From NCBI GenBank assembly GCA_007922305.1, contig ML677343.1, positions 32,887,573 through 32,951,572 of the forward strand: DNA of 64,000 nucleotides. The letters run 5' to 3'. Below, piece by piece: positions 19,765-32,084 of this stretch; position 1 is the first letter of the stretch; every line of letters begins with the position of its first letter. The stretch comes from Dermatemys mawii. Lineage: Eukaryota > Chordata > Testudines > Dermatemydidae. Both the position numbers and the translations under genes were made by a program. The notes below the pieces were generated by a model. The model saw nothing but the letters and a program-made list of their open reading frames with translations. It made no database searches and had not been told where the DNA came from.

Positions 19765-22700
19765 GTCTACTGGCTAGGATAAGATCTTGCCTGCTCCACT
19801 ATAGAATGTCTATAATGAACTGCAGGTCTAGTTCATTGCAATCCAAGAGAGTGGAAAAGTGGTAAGTCTCTCAAGGGAACAGAAGCTTTTCCAAGCTAGG
19901 GACAAATGTTGCTGCTTTGATGAAAATAAGATATATTTGCTCCCATTTTCTGGATATTTGTGGAGCTTCTATGATGACAGCAGAACAATGCTGCTCCAAA
20001 ACAAGAAAGGTAGAGAGTACACACTTTCCAGTCAAAAAAGCTTCATGGAAATCTGCTGAAGCCTTCCAACAGAAGTAAAGACTTACAATGGCAGCATAAG
20101 GATTTACTTAGGCTCAAAAAAAAATCACGTTCTTTAGAGAAGTGTCAGTACCCAAAAGGGAGATCTTTCCTCTTTTTCAGAAAAATAGGATTCCACACTA
20201 AAAGGCAATGTTTAAAGACAAATGCACTTGTATATGGTTTTAGCCTGTGCAGGAAGGCATCAAATTAAAATGCAATACCTAATTATTTCAGCTATACATT
20301 GATTTTAATTATTGTATTTGGCAAACACCATAAAATTTTAAAAGTTTAGCTACTTTGTAGTTGCAGTAAACTCTCAAATGAGGAAAATCTTAACATCTCA
20401 CTATAATTACGAACACACTAGTTACATAAGCAAAAGCTTGGCTTTTGCTCTGTTGAAGTTCATAAATATCAGCATGCCACAACCAATTTTATTTTGTTTA
20501 AATCTCCTACACTATAGAGATCTTACCATCCTTGAACACCAAAAGAACTGCCATTACTTTCCAGACAGGATGTTCTGTCAACACCACAGTGTTGGAAGTC
20601 CGAATCACAGAAAGCTCAATAAGAGCAAAGTTTTAACAAATAAAAAATTAGGACTTTAACTTAATTTTTTAAAATAAAAGCTTGTGAAAGGGGGTCTGAG
20701 AAATGGGGGAGGGGGAACCACACTTCAACCATTAATACATTCCATATAAATCACTAAGATTCACTGCATTCTGGAATATATAACTTTACGGATTCATCAT
20801 CTTCCTTTAAAGTCTAAACTCAACATGGTTCTACAATGGTCAGAGCTTAGACAATTTCAGGATTTTAAAGTTACAATGGTTTATGGTTCAGGAGTGCTGC
20901 ACCTAAAACAGACTACACTGGGATATCACAACGACTCTGCCCTTCCCTTCCCATGTTGCTAACTGGGAGAGTGGTCCTGGCTAGATCCCTGCTAAGTAAA
21001 TGGTGAGTTTCAGGGGGGTCCTGGTATAGAAAAGTTTGAGAACGCCTGCTCTAGACCATAGAAATGCTAGGAGTCCCAGTGTTCCAGAAGGGGTTTCTAA
21101 CCTTGGACAGTAGCAAGAAATAGTATCTTAAACTACGTTCTAATTATAATTTCTCCAATCCAACATCTTCCATTATAACCCAGTTTTCTTTGAAGCTAGA
21201 AAGCATTGCTTTATGACATCTTAAAATCTGGAATACCTGCTTTCAAACAGAATAAAATGTAAGTAAAAAGTGGTTAAAAAGCTATGACTACTGAAATGAA
21301 AGAGGAAAATTCAAATGATAACCAGAATGACGTTTGTCATTCTGCATGGATATAGCCTCATTTTTAAAAAGCTAGTATGTTCTCGAATGTTCACTTTGTA
21401 AAATCCCTGAACAGTTCACTAGGTTACTATCAGTACTTTAACTGCGTTTGTCTTTCCCAACCTACTCAGCCTATTTGCTACAAGCTGGTCCTGTTTTCCC
21501 ACCTAAGAACTGATACATCGATCCAATGAAATTAAATGGGGGTAAACTGTCCAATATTTTCTTCACTGTATTATGGATAGAGGAATCACTTATGAAACAG
21601 CAGCAAGTTTTGGAGAGAAAAATGCAGTGAAATTATAAATATTTAATTTTTGGAAATCAAAATGTTTAACAAAGATTAATATTAAACAAAAAATGTGCAT
21701 TTAAAAAGTGACATCTAACTTCAAGTCTTGTTATGTCTGAGCTAGAGACACTAACGGGATAGTATAAATGCCTTCAGGATTAGTAAAAGTTTCCAAACAC
21801 TGGCCCTGTACCAATGATCAAAAAGGTATTTTCATGTCATGCATTTCCCAAACCCAAAGACTAAATATGGAAAGAGCCCTTCCATCAAGTCTGATTTCTA
21901 GAGTTTAGCAACCTGAATTTTCCTACTACCCCCAATCTAATTGTATCCTGAATATTTCTCTAACGTCATTTTGCTTACTATTATGTTAACCTCAGTTTAA
22001 TACTCTACTTGTGGTTGAATTCCCAAGATTTTGCTATAAGCTAAACAGTTCCAAACCTAAACTGATTGATACACTTCATTAACTTAATTTTATCATCAAG
22101 CAGCAGCTAATTATTTCATAGACAAGTATTAGAGAATGTACAAAGCCATCAGTGTTTGTAAAGCTTTCTGTTTATGTAATTTGTTTATTACATTTTGTTA
22201 ATGTGCCCAGAGACCTTTAGGCATGTGGCGTTCAGAAACAGTTATGTTTCAGCCAAAGCATGCATAATACACAATACCTTCTAAACATGTCATTGAAATT
22301 CCAATTTGCTATTAAGCACAACTTTTTGCTCTAGTTATCAGTGATAAAAACTGACTAATCCTCTTGCTCATCGTCTCCTAAACTTGCACAGGAGTATCTC
22401 GGGGCTTGGTGTTGCTTGCAAGTACGAAAAATAGTAAGAAAGATTAAGAAGCTATTAAGACTGTTGTGGATTAAACTGTCTCCTCCCATTTTCTCATTCA
22501 GGCAGACCCATCCATCCATCTCATCCAGGAAATCCCACAAAAAAGTGTAGCGTTCTCTGTTGGAACATGCCCCATATTTCTTCTGGAATATGCCCCAAAA
22601 CAATACAGGTCTTACTGAAAGCACATTTATACCTCACCTTTATTCAAGTTAAAAGTGTAAAAGCCTTCAAAGCACAAGACACATTGATGCAGAGATATAT

Positions 22701-22970
22701 TTAAAAAAATGTATTTATATTGAAACTCCTACTTTTAACAATGAGGTTTCTGGGGAGGATAAATTAAGCTATCTCCCACCAAATCCACTGAGGTGTTGCA
22801 GGGGTTACTACAGAAGAATCAACATCTCAATACTAACAAAATTAACATTCATTTGCAACTAATTTTAAGAAGGTTTTAAAAAAATAACCAAGAAACTAAG
22901 GAGTTGAAGAGGAAAGGAAGATTCAGCCATGCAGTAGCATCTGAAGCATCCCACTGAATGCAGGGATTTC
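19765..22970. other. unassigned DNA with one hAT end
   Basis: A hAT-type right end (AAAAGTTTGAGAACGCCTG followed by CTCTAGAC) occurs at about 21,033-21,059 without a clear partner. The minus-strand open frame at 22,355-22,624 (89 codons) has varied amino-acid composition but no recognised motif or acceptor/donor pair. Otherwise this is AT-rich DNA. Confidence 0.4.
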
Positions 22971-22978
22971 CTCTACGC

Positions 22979-23327
22979 CAAGGTGGCCAAATGTACTGAC
23001 CCCCCAAGCCACACAAGACAATCTTCAGACGTTTGAGAGCCTGCCTGGGGTTGGGGCTTTAGCTCCACTCCTGGTGAAGCCCCCAGCCCTTGCAGGCAGA
23101 CCCTGCGGGGCTGAAACCCCAAGACCCCCTATCCCTACACTAGGCAGAAGCCCCTAACACCTTGCCGCAAGGCAGAGGTCACAAGCTTCACCTCCCCTAC
23201 ACCACCGAAGTCTGGTAGGTGAAGAATGAGTGTGCGTGGAGAGGGGGGGATTCTGGAGGGCTCTGAGAACCCCACTTTAATTCTAAAAGCCACATGCGGC
23301 TCATGAGCCACAGTTTGGTCACTTCTG
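22979..23327 (+). mobile_element. 349-bp hAT MITE, family copy A
   Basis: The left end CAAGGTGGCCAAATGTACTG and the right end CCACAGTTTGGTCACTTCTG are inverted matches. They are flanked by CTCTACGC (22,971-22,978) and CTCTATGC (23,328-23,335), an 8-bp target duplication with one mismatch. The interior shares long ordered similarity (AAGCCACACA, GGGCTGAAACCCC, AAGGCAGAGGTCACAAGC) with the copy at 31,049. Non-coding. Confidence 0.8.
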
Positions 23328-23335
23328 CTCTATGC

Positions 23336-23748
23336 TTTGCGCTGGTAGCAGAGTCAGACAGCAAGAGTTCATTTTAATTTATCATAAAGATGCAATTAAA
23401 AAAACTGAAAAACAAAAACCAGGAAACTTAGCTCCTTTTTATTGCTAGGATTCACCAGTTCCAAACAGTGCTAGTGGCAACACGAACAGTGACATAACCA
23501 AGCCCAGATTGCATACACAGCAATGGTGGAAGCATACACTAAATCTTTAAACTCCTTTTATTTATAAGGAAGTAATTTCTGTTGTAGAATTTTTGTGGTT
23601 TTATTTTGTTATTCAGACGCCACTTATCTAGCAATAGGCATTTGACTCCCTGTATTTGCTTTTCATACAGCATTAAATGTCGCAGTAAGTAACATGGAGA
23701 TTTTAGCTCTAAAGATTGCAAAATCTTAACAAATAATAGATATACACA
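23336..23748. other. unassigned AT-rich DNA
   Basis: Nothing recognisable. The 60-codon minus frame here is unsupported. Confidence 0.4.
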
Positions 23749-23770
23749 GAGAGAGAGAGAGAGAGAGATA
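23749..23770 (+). repeat. (GA)n microsatellite at the SINE tail
   Basis: About ten GA units directly follow the 3' end of the minus-strand SINE. They may have grown from its tail. Confidence 0.8.
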
Positions 23771-23778
23771 TGCTTCTC

Positions 23779-23957
23779 TCATAGAACTGAAAAGACCTTG
23801 ATAGGTCATTGAGTCCAATGCCTACACTAGCAGGACCAAGTACTGTCCCGACAGGTTTTTTTTGCCTCAGATCTCTAAATGGCCCCCTCAAGGATTGCGC
23901 TCACAACCCTGGGTTTAGCAGGCCAATGCTCAAACCACTGAGCTATCCCTCCCCCTC
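23779..23957 (-). mobile_element. tRNA-derived SINE with CR1-like tail
   Basis: Read on the minus strand it opens GGGATAGCTCAGTGGTTTGA (pol III A box in a tRNA-like head), then CATTGGCCTGCTAAACCC and GGGTTGTGAGCGCAATCC (B box region). The body has GAGGGGGCCATTTAGAGATC, and the tail reads GGCATTGGACTCAATGACC then TCAAGGTCTTTTCAGTTCTA. The tail resembles CR1 3' ends, as in turtle tRNA/CR1 SINEs, which are thought to borrow CR1 machinery. The copy is nearly full length with diverged promoter boxes. Confidence 0.82.
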
Positions 23958-24409
23958 TGACCTTTGGCCTAACGTTAACTGCTCAAACTAGCACGAGAGG
24001 GAGGGAACCAACTGGACTTCTATATTATACCCATCATTTAATGCCAAGAAATTTTAAATCGGATAAAAGCCATAGAAAGGTGTGTTCTAAAAACAAAATC
24101 TGCATTCGATGCTTTCAGTATCCTAAGCACTAGTGAAAGTTTCCTTTCAGAAGTTTCTTTCCTGTATTACTTGTGACTAAAATATAAATTTCTATTACAA
24201 CACTTGACTTGAAGAAAGAAAATGCTGAAGGCCTGTTCATGAAAAACAAATACAGGATACTGGCAAGACTGCAAGAATGAGGTAAAAAAAAGACTACTTA
24301 ACACAGAAGAATTTTCTTCTGACAACAGAGACTTGCTTTTTATTTCTTGCAAGACTCCAGTAATAAGGTTAACTCGGCCAGAGAATAACCAGAACTATTC
24401 AATAATTAC
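23958..24409. other. unassigned DNA
   Basis: No gene or repeat recognised between the SINE and the candidate exon at 24,410. Confidence 0.4.
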
Positions 24410-24461
24410 CTGTGAACCATCTTACTGTTATAGCCCGAACAGGTGAAAATTCAGATAAACA
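24410..24461 (-). CDS. candidate exon, unidentified gene
   Basis: On the minus strand, 52 bases lie between an acceptor (TTTGCCTTCTCGGATTCCAG) and a donor (CACAG then GTAATTATT). Only one frame is open; it starts on a codon boundary, reads CLSEFSPVRAITVRWFT and leaves one base over. The composition looks protein-like and the splice sites are good, but a 52-base open stretch is expected by chance in many places. I do not recognise the sequence. It would be downstream of the 31.0-kb candidate in a minus-strand gene. Confidence 0.25.
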
Positions 24462-26692
24462 CTGGAATCCGAGAAGGCAAACAGTCACACCTACAACTAT
24501 GTGCCTACTGACAAGTTGATCATCAACTCCAATAACCACTTTTTCAAAAGCTTGCCCTCCATGCTATTTCTCATACAATATTAAACTGAATATAACTCAG
24601 GCATTACCAACATAAAAGTAGTCTTTCTGATCATTTGGCTGCAGGCACTCACCTTTACTAGCTTTCAAAAAATTAAGGTAAACTAAATGTTAGATAACCA
24701 GGAAATTCGGAGACAAGGTTAAACTTACAAGTTTAAACATCTGAAAGAATGGAAATTCATATACAGCGGTTGCACACAATCTTAACTGTGCCTCAGAGAG
24801 ATGTGTTATTTCTGGATCAATTACTTCTTTTAAGGGCTTTCAAAGTCCACAGTTCTGGAAATCTTGAATTTGAAGACTTTCCACATGTACACGCTGCAAA
24901 TAATGCAATGAAATGCACGCAAAAAAGTACTGGTTCCTTGTCTCCACTATGTTTTGTTTATACTTACACACGTCCATTAAGCAGCATACCTCACTCTAGT
25001 CATTCTTAAATACACAACCTTGACATAATCCTGTAATGCCCTCTTAACCATTAATCAAAGTATTAACAGAAATAACCCAATAGCAAAAAGAGATTGAAAA
25101 TCAAGTTCCCAGAGTCCTGCCATTCCCTCACAGCTAGGAAAAACAGTTGCTTTTCACCCACTCCCATTATATGAGCAAGGCTCCAGCTCTGGCACCTACC
25201 CCTACTGATCACAACTGTGGCAATACGGGAAGGAGTCAGAGGCAGTCCATAAACTGGTCCCAGGGCATGTGGGGTTTTAACACCTTAAAAGCTACCAAAC
25301 ATTTGTTAGGTAGCCAGTACAAATAAAACACCAGTAGCATAATGTGCTCTTAGCAAGATAATGCAGATCTGATCACAACTGCTACCTGATCTTAGAACCA
25401 CTAGCAATCCAGCCAGACAGCTAGACTGAACGTTTGCACACTAATGGACAGTGAAACCCCACAGAGCAGACAATATTTTCTTTGCCCTCTGCCTGGATTA
25501 ACTCCGAGAGAGAGAGTTTGGTATCAATACCAAGACACCACATCCTCATCCACTTCCGAACCCATGGCTAAATCCTCTATGAAACTCCTGGGAAAGCTGG
25601 CAAACCAGCATGGACTGAAGTGTCAGCTGATGACATCCTGCTCTAAGTCACCTTTCTATCAAACATACACAGCACTCTCTCCCAGTTCTCAGATGAGTGA
25701 AGAGCAGTAGGCTAACGCTAAACACAGGTAATGCTTCGTGGCCACAGAGCTCACAAAATAATATCCCCCGCTGCCGAGTTTGCCCTCAGACTGTTAAATA
25801 GGACTGCAGCATGAGTGTCCTGTTGGAATCCTGAATGCCCAAATTAGCCATCACATCAAACACACAGATTCCATCTATGAATGGCCAGAATATTACATCC
25901 TGTCAGGAACAGACCTGTCACGGTGATTCACACATCCATGGATAATTGCTTTAAACCATATCTAGAAAAGAAGCCACATCCCTGAAAAGTGCCAGCTGGT
26001 ACACAAAATACCTCTCCCCAGCAACACAGGCTACTCTGACCTTTGCCCTGGTACGTCACACTCTGCAGTCTCCTCACTGAACAGAGGATCCAGGTAAAGT
26101 CCTCTATTCTGACAATTAATGCCTCCTATGGAGCGGGCCCTGGTTACCTAAGATCCTCTTCAATGCCAATTACTTCCCCACTAGAAGCAATAAAACAGTT
26201 TGCCTGGATTACAGATTCAATTCCACAGTGATGAAAAGGATCATGGACTTCACTTTCAGAACTAAATGCAACACTGACTTCTGTGAGGTAGCTTTCCTAC
26301 AGAAAGTTCCTCTCTGTCTCACACATGAACACTATCCTTACTCTTACAAACCAAAAACCTGTTAACTAATCAAGCTACAAGTTACATAAGGAGGAAGATC
26401 ATAATGATTTTCCAACAGCACTTTGCAGGTTCTCAGATACTATAGCGAGAGAGCCATGAGGTGCTGAGTCCCCCCAAGCAACTCATAAGATCAAGTTCTT
26501 AAAAATCAGGAGCAAGGAATGATTACCTTCAGAATGCTATTGTCTAAATGAACCTCCCTCCTAACCATATAGGATAGAAGAGACCACCAAAGTGACACAG
26601 CCATCCCAAAAGCCAAGCGTTTTAGGTTTTCCCATTCACTGATATGATGAAGACATTTATTAAGGATGGAAAAAACTAGGCTTGTTGGTGTC
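24462..26692. other. unassigned DNA
   Basis: From about 25,130 to 26,350 the base composition is more even than in the flanks and several 60-90-codon frames appear (for example 25,444-25,710, +). No domain, splice structure or repeat family is recognised; an old unclassified repeat is possible. Confidence 0.35.
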
Positions 26693-26695
26693 TAA

Positions 26696-26948
26696 GGGCT
26701 TGTCTACACTGGCAATTAACAGCGTTGTGACTTTCTCGCGGAGGGGTGTGAAAACACACCCCCGTAGTGAAGCAAGTTTCAGTGCTGTAAAGCGCCAGTG
26801 TAAACAGTGCCCCAGCACTGAGAGCTACACCCCTCACTGAGGTGTTTTTTTTAGAGCGCTGGGAGAGCTCACGCTGCGTCGTGACCATACAAGGTACGAC
26901 AAAGCACTGCCGCGGCAGCGCATTAGCATTGCCAGCGTAGACTAGCCC
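26696..26948 (+). mobile_element. 253-bp Harbinger-type MITE
   Basis: The inverted termini GGGCTTGTCTACACTGGC and GCCAGCGTAGACTAGCCC are flanked by the 3-bp duplication TAA (26,693-26,695 and 26,949-26,951). The interior has ACACACCCC and GAGCGCTGGGAGAGCTC phrases and no coding capacity. Confidence 0.78.
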
Positions 26949-26951
26949 TAA

Positions 26952-27639
26952 GAAGCCTAATCAGGATCACAGGAATTGGGAGGATCCTGAAGAGCCTACA
27001 GCTCCAAGCCAAGCAAGAAGTCTCTAAAGCTCGCTGAGGGGATCACTCCACTCCCATGCAGACCTCAGGAGGTTCTAAGGAAGGGTGGGAAACCTCTTCA
27101 CCCAAACCCTGTAGACTGCCCTAAATTTCACAGAAACGAAGTCCTGCCTCTGCTGACTTTAGATGACATGTGCGCACATGCAGTAGGAGACCATTGGGGA
27201 TAACAGGATCTTGAGTGGGGGAACAAGTAGAGGAGGGGTGAGTTGTGCAAGACACTCCAGAAGAGAAGTGTCTCTGATTCCTTCCACTTCCTCGCTCTAT
27301 CAGAGAGATGAGCCAAAAATTAGCTCATCCATTCCCAAAACTCCAAAGCAACATTAAAAAGTTTACTAGTCAAATATTTTAATCAACTGGCTGTTCTTGT
27401 GGTGTTCAGGTAGGGGAGTCAAGTAAATAAGACTACACCTGGTTCCTTCTATGGAGTTGCAAAAATGTTAAGACACTTTGAATTCTTGAACAGCTAATTT
27501 TGGGAGGTCAGTTCAAGAGCCCTATGTTTAGACGTCTTAAGGTGTTTGACCTGTACTGCACAACAGTTTGATTAAAAAGTTATAATTATATCAAGTTAAC
27601 ATGGCACACATTAAATGGATTACAACTGGTTAACTGAAA
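26952..27639. other. unassigned DNA
   Basis: No gene recognised; CR1-related sequence begins at about 27,640. Confidence 0.4.
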
Positions 27640-28640
27640 AGTCTCAAAGATATTGTTAAACAGGGAACCATCACTGAGCAGGTGTGTTTCCAGAGGGGAC
27701 CTGCAGGGATCAGTTTGTAGCCCTATGCTATTTAACATTTTTATCAATTACCTGGAAGAAAACTACCACCACAGAAAAAACTTGCATATGACAAAAATTG
27801 AGGTCACTGATTTAGAGCAATCTGGATTGCTTGGTTAAGTGGGTGCAAGCAAACAATATACATTTTAATACAGTTTAAAGTAAACATACACATGAAAAAA
27901 TAAAGACTGTAGGCCATATTTATAAGATGGGGGACTATCTGGGGAAGCAGTGACTCTGAAAGAGACTTGGCAATTGTGATGGATAATCAACTGAACATTA
28001 GCTCCCAATGTGATACTGAGACCAAAAGAACTAATCCAATCCTGGGATGCATAAAAAGCGGACTCTCCAGTAGCAGAGAGATTATTTTACCTCTATATTT
28101 GGCACTGGTGTGACTGTTGGACTAGTGTGTCCAGTTTGGGTGCCTATAATTCAAAAACTATATTGATAAATTGCAGAGGGGTTCAGAGAATAGACACAAA
28201 AATGATTAAAGGATTGAAAACATACCTTATAGTGATACTCAAAGAACTCAATCTATTTAGCTTAAAGAAAAAGTTAAGAGGTGACAATAACAGTATAAGT
28301 ATCTACATGGGGAACAAATATTTAATAATGGGCTCTTCAGTCTAGCAGAGGAAGATCTAACATGATCCAGTGACTGCAAATTGAAACTAGGTAAATTCAG
28401 ACTGGAAATAAGGCATACATTTTTAACAGAGTAATTCATCACAGGTATAATTACAGGTATAATTTATAAAGGGTTATGTTGGATTCTCCAGAGACAAATT
28501 TGAAATGAAGATGGGATATTTTTCTAAACAATAGGCCCTAGAAATTATTCCAGGAAAGTTCTCTGACCTGTGTTATGCTGGAAGTCAGACTGGATCATCA
28601 CAATGATCCCTTCTGGCCTTAGCATTTATGAGCTATAAAC
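27640..28640 (+). mobile_element. CR1 LINE 3' portion, decayed
   Basis: Translated in changing frames, the sequence gives the end of a CR1 reverse transcriptase: LQGSVCSPMLFNIFINYLEE, matching the LQGSVLGPLLFNIFINDL-type block, at about 27,695-27,770. It then has the typical nucleotide phrases of the CR1/L3 tail (GGATAATCAACTGAACATTA, GGGGTTCAGAGAATAGACAC). It ends with the conserved tail GGAAGTCAGACTGGATCATC, AATGATCCCTTCTGGCCTTA. Frameshifts and stops are frequent. It is a 5'-truncated LINE relic and no source of protein. Confidence 0.85.
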
Positions 28641-30977
28641 AAGGATAGGAGGCCCCAAATACAAATTTTATGATATGCTTTGTATAATTTATTCCATTCC
28701 CCCGATTAAAAGCCCCTCGGCCAAAAGCACTGAAGCTTTTATTTAAAATAAAAATAGCATCCACCATTCATAAGTGAATTTACAAACAGACGAATATGTG
28801 CAGACCATAGAAGCGAAAATGGTTACAGAGCTAATTTCAGTTTCATTTTGTATTAAAATAGTTGGACACGAATACGGCTTAAGCAGAGGACAGGTAAGGT
28901 TCCTGTAAAATTCACACCGAGTCTGTTGCCACCTCATAGTATTCAAGCACTTCAATGTCAGTGTTAAACTCTAATTATTGGTAAAGAACGTCAATATTTG
29001 TGAGAACTTGGTAAAATAATAGGTTCCCTATAATGACTCTTCCGCACCTTCCTCAAATCTGAAAAACAAAAAGAGGAACACCTTCTTCCACACTGCCCTC
29101 TATGCTTGTAGTGACCTTCGTCTAACTCTAATGAATCCAGCTCCTCTTATCTTTGCCATTCAAATCTCTTCTGATGACCCAGTTCTTCTACTGGGCCCGA
29201 AAACACTCATCTGCAGTAGTCAACTGACCTCGAGTCCCTTCCTATTTAAGAGGGAATGAAAGATAGTAGTGAAAATGAGCTAAAACATCTTAGGCTACCA
29301 CCTTCTCTAAGTCTTCAGTATGTCTGGTCTTTCCTGTGTGCCTTCCAGTTTGCAAGCTCCTCAAAGCAGGGACAGACTGTGCAACTTGTATGGCATCAAG
29401 TGCATCATTTGCACCTAACGATAACATGACATGCATCTTGTAAAAACATGCAGCCTGAACCATAGTGTGTAATTCTACCATCCCACACCCACACGTCATC
29501 CCACATAAAATCTAGAGTGTGAATACCTCCAGGCAGAGGCAACTTTACTCTCTCAAGTCAAGCAACACACCCTCACTTTTTGGTGCTACACAAAATGTTA
29601 ACAGGTAAATAAAACGATTAATACCAGATACCAACTGCTGATATTTTCAGTGACTAGTTTCTAAGTGTAAAAATCTGCTCCATTTTTGAACACCACAAAG
29701 AGCCCCAAAGCACTTTTACTTTCGGAAAAGGTACCTCCCAAGAAAAGAGTTGTGTAACAATGAAAGTCACAACTGGTCAGTACACTCTATTTCAGTTATA
29801 AAATCCTCATGCGAGATGAATCATAAGCATGTGTCACTAAGGCCTAGATACAGTGCAGGAATTTCCCCGATGAAAAATAGACCACACTGGTTACTGAAGA
29901 CAGGAAGAACATTCCAGTACACTCTGCTCTCTTTGCCTATTTGCTTGCATCATTGGTTTTGTTCTCAAAAGCAACAGTGATTCATGAATCTAGAGGGTGT
30001 CAACTGATTAAAACTTACAAGTGCCTAACTGCTGTCTTGGAAGGAAATTTTGGCAGTTTAAGTGTTCTAACCCCTTTAGGAAAGAAAAAACAATTCAGAC
30101 ACTGAGTACAAGAAATAAAAGCATTGTTCCCCTTATAAAGAATTATTACAATGTTTTCTGACCGGCTCTAGAACAGAAACATGGGAGGAAGATGGCATTT
30201 GGCATGGCAACAGTCTTCTCCACCAGGTAGAAAATGAGTTTGACTTCTACAAGTTACAACCTGAGCAACACCATTTTGCACACAAGTTTCTTGTTAAGCC
30301 CAGGAACTGCACAGTTAGGAAAGAGCCAGGCTGTGCCTGTGCAAGGCTGACATAACTTTGTGGTAAAAAGTTTAGCGAGGGTGAGCAGGAAGGCTCTGTG
30401 GGCTCTAACACTCAGAATGTGCAATAAAGTAGCTCCCCTTCTGGCAGAGCTTCCAAGGTGCATTCCATAGAGGGCATTCGGTGATGTCTGCTAAATATGC
30501 AACATAGAAAATAAATTTAATTTCAAAAATTCCATTTCATTAAAATGTTGTGGATTGTACAAATAGCAGCTTAAGCACTCATATCAGGAAATGCCAGAAG
30601 TTGAGGCTAGGTGTGTAATCTAGAGAAGGGAGTTTTAAAGCATTACAGAGAGAGATTCCCAACTTTCTCAAAGGATTAACAAACTTGTTTCCAGCCCTGG
30701 GAAGGCCTGAGTTATTGACTTTAATTATATTTTTGTATTTAGAAAAAGTTTTAGATCTTTAGAGGTGCTGCATTCTTCCTAGTTTTAGATTTTCTGTCCC
30801 TCTGAACCCTAACAGAGTTGGACTTATGATAAATAAGGCAGCCTGACTTTACAGGTGGAGGGATACAATAAATCTGGATAAAATGTTAAATACAATATTT
30901 CTAAAATATTTTAAAATAATGTATCTTACAGAATACATATAGACATGTTATGGAATAAAGGTTTTAAGGATACTCAC
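28641..30977. other. unassigned DNA
   Basis: AT-rich sequence without recognised genes or repeats. The small frames at 28,743-28,955 and 29,290-29,499 (both minus) have no splice support. Confidence 0.4.
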
Positions 30978-31024
30978 TTTGAATGACGTCCATAACAACC
31001 ACTTCAAACTCATGCAGATAAACC
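30978..31024 (-). CDS. candidate exon, unidentified gene
   Basis: 47 bases on the minus strand end at a strong donor (ATTCAAA then GTGAGTATCC). The acceptor (CTGCATAAAG) has almost no pyrimidine tract. Two frames are open: one reads VYLHEFEVVVMDVIQ with a base over at each side, the other FICMSLKWLLWTSFK and closes on a codon. The second fits the phases of the neighbouring candidates, but the first looks more like protein. A hAT insertion begins only 24 bases upstream of this candidate, which would have displaced the acceptor region. Confidence 0.2.
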
Positions 31025-31048
31025 CTTTATGCAGATCATACCAGAATC

Positions 31049-31382
31049 CAAGGGTGGCCTAATTTACTGTCCCTCCAAGCCACACACGATAATCTTCAGA
31101 AGTTCGAGAGCTAAGGCATACCTGCCGAAGCTTGGGGCCCCACTCCTGCTGAAGCCCCAAGCCCTGGCAGGCATGCCCTACAGGGCTGAAACCCCAAACC
31201 TCCCATTCCTGCTGGGCAGAAGCCTGTATCCCATCACCCTGCTGTAAGGCAGAGGTCACAAGCTCTCCACCCATATCCTGCCGAAGTCCAGTAGGCGGAA
31301 AATAGGGGGACGAAAGCAGTTCTGAGAACTGCACTTTAAGAGAGCCATATGCAGCTCACAAGCCACAGTTTAGTCACCCCTG
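31049..31382 (+). mobile_element. 334-bp hAT MITE, family copy B
   Basis: The ends CAAGGGTGGCCTAATTTACT and CACAGTTTAGTCACCCCTG correspond to those of the copy at 22,979. The flanks CCAGAATC (31,041-31,048) and CCATAATG (31,383-31,390) agree at six of eight positions, an eroded target duplication. Interior order and orientation match copy A. Confidence 0.75.
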
Positions 31383-31390
31383 CCATAATG

Positions 31391-32084
31391 TATTCACTTG
31401 ATATGTAATAAAAATGCTCTGCTAGATCTTATACTTTCCATCTGTTTTCGATCTTATGTACACGCTAAACCACATATTGAGGATAAGAGAGCGGTCTACT
31501 TGGGGCTCGAACTACTCCAAAGACAAACATGAAAATTACATAATTGTTTTAACACATTTTTTAAATCTGAATGTTTCTTGTGCAGAAAGGATTCTATCAT
31601 TTTAGAACTACAATGTGAGGAGAACAGCAAGAGCATATTTTAACCAACCCACATGCCCAACAATTCTGCTTCTTTAATGTTATCGTGGACTAGTAATCCC
31701 ATTTGCATGTGGCTTTCCTGCTCTCATCTTTAACATCTGCCTCAACATAAAGTAAATACTAATACCCTCCCTCAGATTGGAAAACAATTTTTTTTGTGTT
31801 TTCATATAGTTGACAAATATATTCACATTGCACAAAACCATGTTAAAAAGCAGAAAGTCATTCATTCAACAAGGATTCTAAAACTGAGTGAGCCATCAGT
31901 GTATTAACTGCTTACTTTTGTTGACATTGGTATTTAGGATAACATATCACAAGCCCAGAGAACTGATCTATCTCCCTATTAATACGGGTATGAAAATCTT
32001 AATGCAAACTGGAGATAGAGAAAATTGTTAACAATAAGCCAAGGTTATTGATGTATTTCAGAAAAACCAGATCTGTGAAATCCT
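31391..32084. other. unassigned DNA
   Basis: No gene or repeat family recognised. Confidence 0.4.

Noticed and set aside
22355..22624. 89-codon minus frame with varied composition
   Set aside because: There is no recognised domain and no convincing acceptor/donor pair; frames of this size are common here by chance.
23749..23770. Short direct repeats as a CRISPR array
   Set aside because: It is a GA microsatellite. No spaced repeats of CRISPR type occur anywhere in the window and the DNA is eukaryotic.
26524..26557. 34-base minus-strand micro-exon (REVHLDNSILK) with good acceptor
   Set aside because: It is too short to judge and its entry phase does not match the neighbouring candidate in either of that candidate's frames.
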